From the NCBI GenBank assembly GCA_018350325.1, contig JAEVLN010000019.1:558001-622000 (forward strand): DNA of 64,000 bases, written 5' to 3'. A model generated the notes under the pieces. That model ran no database searches and was not told the DNA's origin. It saw nothing but the letters and a program-made list of their open reading frames with translations. Positions 56,201 to 64,000 of this stretch are shown here, piece by piece. The position numbers and the translations under genes were made by a program. The stretch's first letter is position 1. The number at the start of each line of letters is the position of its first letter. Source of the DNA: Globodera rostochiensis (lineage: Eukaryota; Nematoda; Chromadorea; Rhabditida; Heteroderidae).

Positions 56201-57292
56201 GCAGACCCTAAAAATAAAATATTTTAAATAAATTGAAACAACAAAAAAAATTTATTGCATTCGCTCATAGTCCGGAATGTAAACAAAGGACACTTCGGTC
56301 CAATTGAACTGCACCAACACACTCTGAACGGCCTTTACCAACCTGAAACATTTCAATTTTAATTTACTTTATAATAAATGAGGTAACTGACAAGTCCGAG
56401 TTCACGTTCATATTGTTCACTGTCGGGAAAACGGTTGCGTTGGTCAGTGCCGGGGACACAGTGGCGCCCCACAGATATATCGGCGTGTTGTAAAATGTGG
56501 CCACATACCCCGCGGCAATGGCACCTTTTTGATTTGCGAGTTTTGACAAAATGGCCCAAAATGCCAAATTGCTGTTACTGGAAACGCAGGGCGGGCCGAT
56601 CACAACGTCAACACTTTCGGTCAGAATTAGCTGATTTGCGTACCCAACCGCCCAGGGCTGAAAGCAGTCGCTCATTCTCCACGTGTAACTGAAACGGACT
56701 CGCCGAAGCCGTAGTTTTAAAATCTTTTATTTTTAACTTTTAATATTTTGATTTATTGGTTTAATTGGCAAAAATCCCAGGTTAGGTGATTCAGGCACTC
56801 GCTGTGTTGCAAATAAAGTCGACATTTTATGTCGGACTCTGTTTAGCGTTGCCGGTTTTTGTTCAAATGCATTTTTGGATCATTAACAATTGAATTGTCT
56901 CTTTAATAGAGAGAGTTGGTTTCATTTTGTCCACGTCAAATTTCCAACGTGAAGTTGATGTTGTCGATGAGGTGTTCCTGCCGCGCCCGCTCCAGTGCCA
57001 AAGTGACGGCGGGCGCGGACTGCCCAAAGCCGAACAGCTTGCGCAACCGTTGGCTGCCGTTGGCGAAAAGGAGGCCAATTTTTAGCTGAACGGGCGGCAA
57101 CAAAAATCCGGGCGCCGGAAGGGAGGAATTGGCGCCGGTCGAAGTGCCATTGGTGGGTGACAATTGTGACAAAGTGCCGTCGATGGATTGGTGCAGAGAC
57201 GGCCCGAACATGAGGAGGAGCGAGAAGACGGAGACGAACATTGGGACGAACGGAAACGACACTGGGGAGGAGGAAGAGGACGGCATTTGCAT
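50256..57292 (-). CDS. gcy: Receptor-type guanylate cyclase
   Basis: Membrane cyclase making cGMP, usually a chemosensory receptor in nematodes. It starts at 57292 ([20 protein letters not shown], signal peptide) with an ANF-type ligand-binding region: [72 protein letters not shown] (57292 to about 54450). One transmembrane helix follows ([20 protein letters not shown], about 54290-54200), then a kinase-homology domain ([71 protein letters not shown]), a dimerisation coiled coil ([20 protein letters not shown]) and the catalytic domain ([90 protein letters not shown]). Both metal Asp residues, the guanine-selecting Glu (VETIGD) and Cys (RYCLFG), and the Asn/Arg pair are present, so it should be active. 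Stop at 50256 after MAPAAEG. It carries satellites in two introns. Confidence 0.93.
50650..51720. repeat. 131-bp tandem array spanning an exon-intron junction of the guanylate cyclase
   Basis: About eight copies at 131-bp spacing (50738, 50869, and on to 51665). Each unit holds about 50 bp of coding exon (encoding [17 protein letters not shown] on the minus strand), the splice donor, and about 81 bp of intron. Only the outermost right copy connects to the upstream coding frame and only the leftmost intron end has the real acceptor (TTATTGATTAG). 131 is not a multiple of three. Confidence 0.9.
55437..56058. repeat. 22-bp satellite in the guanylate cyclase gene
   Basis: About 28 copies of GTAATTTTAATTATGCCCGG AG (variant CCCAGAG), located between exons of the extracellular domain (frames [18 protein letters not shown] left, [17 protein letters not shown] right). 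Confidence 0.95.
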
Positions 57293-58056
57293 ATTTTGGC
57301 ACGGAAATTAAATTTCAAAAAGATTTGGCGGAAAGAAAAAAATTCAAACGGAAACCCCACAAAAAGTGTCAACTGAAATTGGAAATTGTACGGTGCGTCG
57401 TTTGTTTGACCGAAGGCATCCCTTGAGGGGTAATTTTGAACATCAAAATTTTCGAATTCATTTTTGAAAGGATTCGAACGCACTCATCAGCTTAAGACAG
57501 TCACTAATTAATTCAACGGCATTTAAATCCTCCAACACCAAATTCACAAAGCCATTCCACCCACTTTTGATAATATCGAAATGAGGTGAATGGAGAAACC
57601 TTTACTAATTGAAAGATAATATCAATCCAATTCTGCTGAAAAGCGCAACTTTTTTCTGATTTATTTGACGGAACGTCGTTGTGAGAGATGCGAAACGATG
57701 AAACAATTGCTGAAACTTCAGCAGGGCGCTTCAATATCGTCGTCACGCCCACGCCGGAATTCAAAAATTTGGTAGTCGAATCGTAGTTTTGATGAACGTG
57801 ATTTGAAAATAGCTGCAGTTGAACACAGCAATGCCCGAGATTCTTTAGTGGACCCTCCCCTTTACTATCTCAGAGCAAAGGGAACTGCCGTCTCGGCGGA
57901 TTAGAAGGAGGGAACAACCACCACCACATTGACTACACAAATAACAATTTAAGAATAAGAAAAATCAACAAAAATGAGCCATCGGTTTGAGAATCACAAA
58001 ATGGGAAAGAGTACACATATAGGTAGTAGTAGGTAATATAGGAAAAGTAAATAATT
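57293..58056. other. Intergenic between guanylate cyclase and POLRMT genes
   Basis: Contains an 83-residue minus-strand frame (57513-57764, NSGVGVTTILKRPAEVS) that might be an orphan exon but has no partner or domain. A TTCGAATCC box at about 57471 looked tRNA-like but has no tRNA fold. No other feature. Confidence 0.4.
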
Positions 58057-61000
58057 CAACTAAAAAAGTACTGCGACTCGCGCACTTTGGTTATGTCTAA
58101 ATCGCCCAGAAGGATGTTCAATTTGAGCGCCTCCTCCATTTTTTTCAACAAAGGCTCGTCCTGGATGGCCATTAATTGCCGCAATTCCGCCGGCAAATAT
58201 GTCGACTTGAAGAACTGAAATTGTCGACGTGGGGAAATGATCAGCGATCAGAGAGCAAAAAATGTTCCCCCTCCCCGCAGCTTCCCACCTGCGAAAGTTG
58301 TTCGGTGATCGGTTGCTCGTGCAACGCGATGAATTGTTCACGACAAATCTGAATGGCATTATTAATTAAATTTACAATCAAGACTTGAAAACGGTAGGTT
58401 AGTAGTGATGCACGAGACCCAAAATTTACCGAGACTCGAGAGTCGAGAAAGGACCCCCGAGACTCAAGCGAAACCCAAAAAACCGAGAAATTTCTCGAGT
58501 CGAGACTCAAGACTGAGACTCTCGTGCATCACTTAGGTAGACCCAAGCTTCTGTGAAACTGGATAATTACCGAGGCCCCAAATTTGCCAATTCGAATTTT
58601 TTTTTCTTGCCCTGTTCATTTCGTCCACGTCGGAAGCGTGTGTCCAGAAACAGTCGTGCACCGCTGCGTACGTGATGCCGCGTCGGTAGCAGTGCAGCGC
58701 GGTCAACATCATGTGCGTGGAGTCCAAAGAGTGCACAAAGTTGGGGGGAAATGCGCTCGTCTGCCAATGGACAATAAAATAAAAACAAATTGTTTGAGCG
58801 TTTTCAAAATGGTAATTTATTTTTGACAAATTTCCCCCCCCCCGGCGGTGCCTATTGGCACATTACAAGTCGGCGGGTTCCAGAGATTACATTATTTGAG
58901 GGGGGGAGGGGGCGGGAGGAGGTCACCATCACCTGCTTCGTCGTTACGGGCCGGAAGATCAGACCGGTGCCCTGCTTCTCCACGGTTACGTACGGCTGCA
59001 CGACGGGCAAGCCCAGCGGAGTCCGCCACTCCACGGGGCGTCCCAACTTCAGCGCTTGTTTGGCACAGCATTTGAACCATTCCATGAGGGCCCTGTTTTT
59101 TTAAAAAATACGTTTTTTAATTATTTAAGCATTTTTCACATTGAATTTGTAAATGCTTCTGTAAGGCTTGCGAATACACAATGTGTCAAATAAGGAGCGA
59201 AGACATTCCTTACCTAAACGAAGCAAAAAAATGTTTTTTTTTTATTGGAGCACTTAAAACAAATTGCACTTTTTTTTTGTCCAGTCCAATTGCAAACAAT
59301 TGCTTCCCGATTTGGTCTTTTGCTCCGTATTGAGTGACCCCGTAAACGGTGGTCATTATCTGTAAATCGGAGAGAAAGTTATTTAAAATATGCTTTTCCT
59401 AAAAATTTAGCTAAAGCGCTTTCGAATGGTTTGGAATGGAACGGTGCGCGAATATCCATCGATTAAACAAAATTAGAGAAACAGTAATTACTCTAATAAC
59501 GCAACGCACCGTCTGTTTGATGACTTTTCTTTCAATTTGTGACGGCATTGCCGTTCTCAACTCTTGGGCCTTTTTGTGCCATTTGCTGTCCTTGTCTTGT
59601 TCGTGTTCCAGTCGCATTTCCTCAGCTCTAAAATAAAATAAAAATCAAATCGAAATAAATTAATTTTCCAAATTAATCAAGCAAAAGCACCTCATCGCCA
59701 CATTTGAGTAGAGGTCGCGTGGCGCATCGTCCGGCAACAAATTGACCTCTCGCGCTCCCAACAAATCGCGTCCCATCGCCGCGTAATGCTGCAAACCGTT
59801 GCAAGAGCCGTCCTTAACAAAAATTTAAAAAAAGTTTTGTAACAACAAAAAATTAAACATAATTTTGCCTGATGAATGGGCAAATGGCTGACAAAATCCT
59901 CGGGTCGGTCACAGCTGAGCGCGTCCCGAAGTTCGATGCACGCGGCCAATGTTTGCCATGGTTCTTCCGAGTCGTGCCACCAAAAAGCTATTTTGGCTGA
60001 AACGTATCGATAAATTCGAATAGTTTTTGAATTTTCTTTTTTTTTGTGCTACGAGCGAACGGATCGTTGGCCACCGACGCCAAAAGTGAGAGATTTTCGT
60101 CCGCAAATTTCAGTCGTTCCCCCAGGGGTTCCCGTTTTTTGCGTCCGGTGATGTTGACGCAGTGGAGCTTCAGCCATTCCAGTCCTCTCTCGCCTAAGGG
60201 CTTCCCTAAAAGGTTGTTTTTTTGTTTTTTTAATTTCATTTCATTTTCCCTCAAAGCAATTTATTTAAACAAAAATTTTCTCTGCCTTTGGCAAATTTGA
60301 GAAGGCCCCGGTTGAGGTCGTCGCCCATGTGGTTGATCTGCGGCGAAATGGGATAGGCACGGCCACGAAAATCGATGTTGTGGGGAAAATAAAGGACAGA
60401 ATCGGCAAAATGTTGTGCCAATGTTAGACGGTAGACCATCCAACAATGCAACGAATTCTGCTCATATCTGAAAATTAATTTTAAATTAATTAAAATTAAA
60501 AAAAATGTTTATTTGCAAGCAAACGCATGCGCATACCTTTCCTTGAACATGGCCTTCACTTTCACCGAATAACGCCATTCAATCAGAGTGCCTTGATCAT
60601 CCGTCAATGAACGTGGCTTTTCAATCACAATGTTGCTGCCGGGCTCATTTTCGCCTTCTGTCTGCTCCCTTTAAAATGCTTTTTTGGTGTGGTGTTGTTG
60701 TTACGCGTTGAAAACAAAGCATTTGTGTTACTACTACAAGTACTTGTCTTGTCCACAAATTATTGGAAATTTTTTCCCAAAATAATTATGCCTTAAAAAT
60801 GGACGAGGCACAACACATAAAAAAGTAATTTTGTTGTTCTTTCAGTCGTTCCCCGGGGCCAATCACAATTACGAATGACAAACGACAGCAGAGACAAACG
60901 ACAAATTTGCAGTTTATCGTCCGATTTATCGTTTTCGCTCGTAATTGTGCTTGGCCCCTAATCACCAGTGTAAATCCAACATCCTCCGCCATTCCTTCTT

Positions 61001-63573
61001 GCGCCTGGCCAACGTTTTGCCTCTCTTTCCTTTTATCCATTTGCCTTTCGTCCAAAACGGGCTCAGCTTCAACAATTCCAGCACAAGCTCCCGATTCTGT
61101 TCCCGACTTTTCTGTTTGTCCACAATTATTCCATCGAAATCATCAAACGTCAACACGCCCAAGTTCCACGCGTCCCGCGGCCTGGACGGAATGTTAAACG
61201 CGCTCGGATGCAGCGGAACGGCCAATGAACGAAGGAACTCTTTGTGCTGATAATCGTAAGACATGCTCAACGTATGACGCATGTGAGAGAGCATTTCCTA
61301 CAATCAAAATAATGCTCATCACAACACCAACGAAGGTCGGTCTCGTCCCCCTCCCCAATTCTGATTAAAGCAAAGTCAAAGAAAGACACCGTTTTATCAT
61401 ACTTTGTTGATGATCCATGGCGTAGTGCCCAACAGATTGAGCGCATCGAAGACTGGTCGGCCTTGTGCTAAGTTATCGGCGATTCGAATGTCGATCATTT
61501 GAGATGAGTCCATGTCCGGAAAGGCCTCAAACTTCCGCGCAACATTTTGGCCAAACGTGTACCCGGGTCCGCAGTGGCCCACGTCCAACCAAGGCCTCGG
61601 TGGAAGCTAAAAGCATAAAACAAAAAGGTCGACATAAATTAAAGCCAACCACTTACTTTCATGGGCAACTCGGCGGATGGAAAATGAAGGTATTCGAACT
61701 CGTGAAGTGTGTTGTACTCGTGCAGTTGACTGTGAACACAGAGCATTTTGCACAGTGACGTCTTCTCGCCGTTGACCCCGTGTGGCGACAGTTCCGCTAA
61801 AAGTGTGGGGAAATGTGGCCGAAGACTCTATTACAACAAAAATTCCTATTTTATACAATTTTATTAAAACAAAATTCTTAAATTGAAAATAAAACGCACA
61901 AATGGCCAATTCACGGATGTAAAAAGCGTGCGGCCAATTCCTGGCCCTTTTTTTTTTGCTTTTATCTGCTGGTTGAGTGTCCTCTTTCCTTGGCTTTTTT
62001 TTCGGCGGCGGTTTGAACGAGCAGGAATCGAGCAACACCATCATGAGCAAAGTTGTGATCTCAACATTTTATTTTATTTTGTAAATTATGGAAACATTAA
62101 AATTATAAAAACAAGTCAAAAATTTCCACAACACCTCTTTCGGCACGTTGAACAGCTCGATGTCCGGGTAAATTTTGGGGTTTATTCCCAATCGAGAGGC
62201 GCACAAATACCTAAACACCCGTAGCGTTAAAGGATGGGTAAAAACTTCAAAAAGTGCCGACCACCACTCGCGAATGGTGTACGTCTGTGCGATGTTGTCG
62301 ACCAAAAAGTAGTCAAGGTACAGGTTGAACAAAGTCCTCAACTTCTGAACAGAAAATTATGTTTGGTGTTTCAGTTTTTCTTTTCCTTTTTTGTTTAATC
62401 AATTCGCTGTACCTAGGAGTAACCCAGGGATTATGGACCTGACCTCCTTGTTGTCAGGTGGATCAATTGCGATGGACTCGTCGAAGGCCGGTTGGTTCAG
62501 CAGCAGCACAATTCGCCCCAAAATGTAGTACAAATCGGTCATCGGAATGGCATGTTGGCCTCGGCACAAAATGGCGTGGGTCAGCTTGACCAACTGGCGG
62601 GAACATTCGCGCACCAAACTGGGCTTCAGACAGGCGCGAACTGAAATTTGATGCCATTAAGCAAATTGAAAGCCTCCACCCAACAGCCGAAAGGGCAATT
62701 TCCTCCCTTATCGATCTTTTTGAATTTTAAAATTCATTAAAATTACCTCTCTTTTTTTTTGGTTTTTGGATGTAATTTATTTTGCGCCCTTTCACATTCG
62801 GTATATTAAAAAGCTTAATAATAAAAAATAATCATTTTAAATCCGGTGATGCCTCCTAAAAACTTAATCATCATTGGGAGTTGTGAGCAAAAAACGGTGA
62901 CCTATTCTTTTTTAGCACTTTCTTTTTTCGTTTTTTTGCCAAATCCAAAACATTTAAGCTCCAGTTGCAAATAAATAAATGATTTAAACAACAACAAAAA
63001 AATCCCGACTTATTACGCACCCGACCAGTTCTCCGCTTTCTCCAATGCTTCGATTAGATTCTGCTCGATCTCGTCATGCCAATCCCACTCTTCAATCATC
63101 TCCTCCATCGTCGTGATCGTGCTTCGTCTGGCCAAATTGAGCACTGGTGTGAAGGTGGAATGCTCAAAGCCCAGTTGTTCATCGAACAAACGAAAATAAG
63201 CCGCCTGTAATAACGGAAACTTTCACTTGAAGCACCCAAGTCCAGAATGTTCAACAAATAAGCATTATTTAAAAATGTGTCCCATTAAACCCCTCGGGGG
63301 GACCTTGTCCATTCCGTCCAATTTGAACGGCGGTTGTTTGTCCATGTTGACGCCAGCAGAGCCCCTAAGACTGGCGACCAACTTCAACTCCGGGTCGTAG
63401 CCTAAGGGTCTTTTCGCCTCTTCCAACTCCTCCAACACTTCGCGTCCCTCGCGTTTGTACGCCGAACTCGACCATCGCTGTGAGCACGCCCCAAATAAAG
63501 CGGGAAGAAACTTTTGTCGAGAACGGGAAAGCAAAAGGCACTGCCGGAGACGGTGGCGAAAGAGCAATTCCAT
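58057..63573 (-). CDS. POLRMT: Mitochondrial RNA polymerase (T7-like, POLRMT / rpom-1)
   Basis: Single-subunit RNA polymerase transcribing mtDNA. It starts [20 protein letters not shown] at 63573, an Arg-rich amphipathic mitochondrial targeting sequence, and continues through about 17 exons. Conserved blocks in order: [20 protein letters not shown] and [16 protein letters not shown] (about 60350), [20 protein letters not shown] (about 60170), [16 protein letters not shown] with the first catalytic Asp (about 59800), the fingers helix KVIKQTV and [17 protein letters not shown] (about 59510-59300), [20 protein letters not shown] and [16 protein letters not shown] with the second catalytic Asp (about 58730-58620), and the terminal [17 protein letters not shown] at the stop at 58057. 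All motifs needed for catalysis are present. An upstream ATG at 63660 is less likely since it would add a hydrophobic leader lacking targeting character. Confidence 0.93.
58405..58533. mobile_element. 129-bp terminal-inverted-repeat element (TCTCGAGTC words)
   Basis: AGTGATGCACGAGA at the left and TCTCGTGCATCACT at the right, a perfect 14-bp inverted repeat, filled with GAGACTCGAGAGTCGAG-type words. It is the same family as the inner element at 7943-8094. Located in a POLRMT intron. Confidence 0.75.
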
Positions 63574-64000
63574 CTGCTTAAAACTGAAATAAAAAATTGA
63601 AAATCCAAAATAGTGCAACCAATTGAATGCTAATTCGAGTGCGCTTAATTTTTTAAACATTATTTTGAAACAATAATTTCATCCAAACTTATTTGATATT
63701 TCATATAATTAAATCACAAGGCCGGGAGCAAAAAGAATTGATATGCTAATGGGCTAAGCCAACAACACATGAACATATTGTACACATAGAATTAAGACAT
63801 TTTTGGCACGGAGTTAACAAACAAAAATCTTCCTATTTATGGGCACAATCGCTTACAATAAATTTCAACAAACAAAAATCTTCCTATTTATGGGCACAAA
63901 TCGCTTACAATAAATTTCTTAAATTAAATTAACAGAGAATGCACAGAAACGAACGACAAAAGAGAACAAAAACAGGGAATACAAACAATTTTTTGTTGTT
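63574..64000. other. Upstream flank of POLRMT, with two-copy repeat
   Basis: A unit of about 52 bp (AACAAACAAAAATCTTCCTA, TTTATGGGCACAA, TCGCTTACAATAAATTTC) occurs twice at 63818-63919. No gene seen to the right edge. Confidence 0.6.

Noticed and set aside
57440..57540. GTTCGAATCC on the minus strand as a tRNA B-box
   Set aside because: No A-box at the right distance and no acceptor-stem pairing.

Overview
This is a nematode nuclear window, read from gene content rather than from any database. A major sperm protein gene sits head-to-head with an SSQ-like sperm-protein gene. A receptor guanylate cyclase, a ced-7/ABCA-type ABC transporter and short (about 45-90 nt) T-rich introns ending in TTTTAG/TTTCAG fit the same picture. 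Two introns are best explained as GC-AG introns. Together with the many minisatellites and the unfamiliar secreted proteins, this makes a plant-parasitic tylenchid (cyst-nematode-like) source plausible, but the species is inference. No bacterial operon, CRISPR array, virus or convincing tRNA was seen.

Layout: 1-2775 (-) is the 5' part of a cadherin. 4200-6944 (+) is a predicted secreted all-helical protein. 7659-15888 (+) repeats the same helical module and then, by in-frame splices, appears to run through an SPSRYG-repeat linker and a second helical region into a complete canonical-type poly(A) polymerase. 16351-16752 (-) is a broken small heat-shock gene beside a 27-bp satellite. 18686-20858 (+) holds one or two unrecognised genes. 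21343-21904 (+) is a secreted EF-hand protein. 22578-24134 (-) encodes a 41-residue-repeat charged protein, divergent from a small basic protein (24416-24963, +). 25605-27318 and 27695-29280 (+) are coiled-coil proteins, and 29626-30238 (+) is a small unknown. 31288-32053 (-) is a calcineurin B homologous protein (CHP). 32500-33258 (+) is a one-pass Cys-rich membrane protein. 33853-34023 (+) is a 56-residue neuropeptide-like precursor. 34431-37379 (-) is another secreted helical protein.

The right half holds large conserved genes: a full ABCA transporter (38524-45412, +), the MSP/SSQ pair (46479-47482), a Cys-rich membrane protein (about 48855-50240, -) that starts almost at the stop codon of a receptor guanylate cyclase (50256-57292, -), and mitochondrial RNA polymerase (58057-63573, -).

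Two things stand out. First, the cluster at 4.2-15.9 kb has tandemly duplicated helical modules with matching intron positions, one of them apparently fused to a poly(A) polymerase. Second, the non-coding DNA is crowded with tandem arrays (22, 26, 27, 30, 40, 41, 47 and 131 bp) and short terminal-inverted-repeat elements, each built from its own short word. These sit mostly in introns, and in one case the repeat includes a piece of coding exon.
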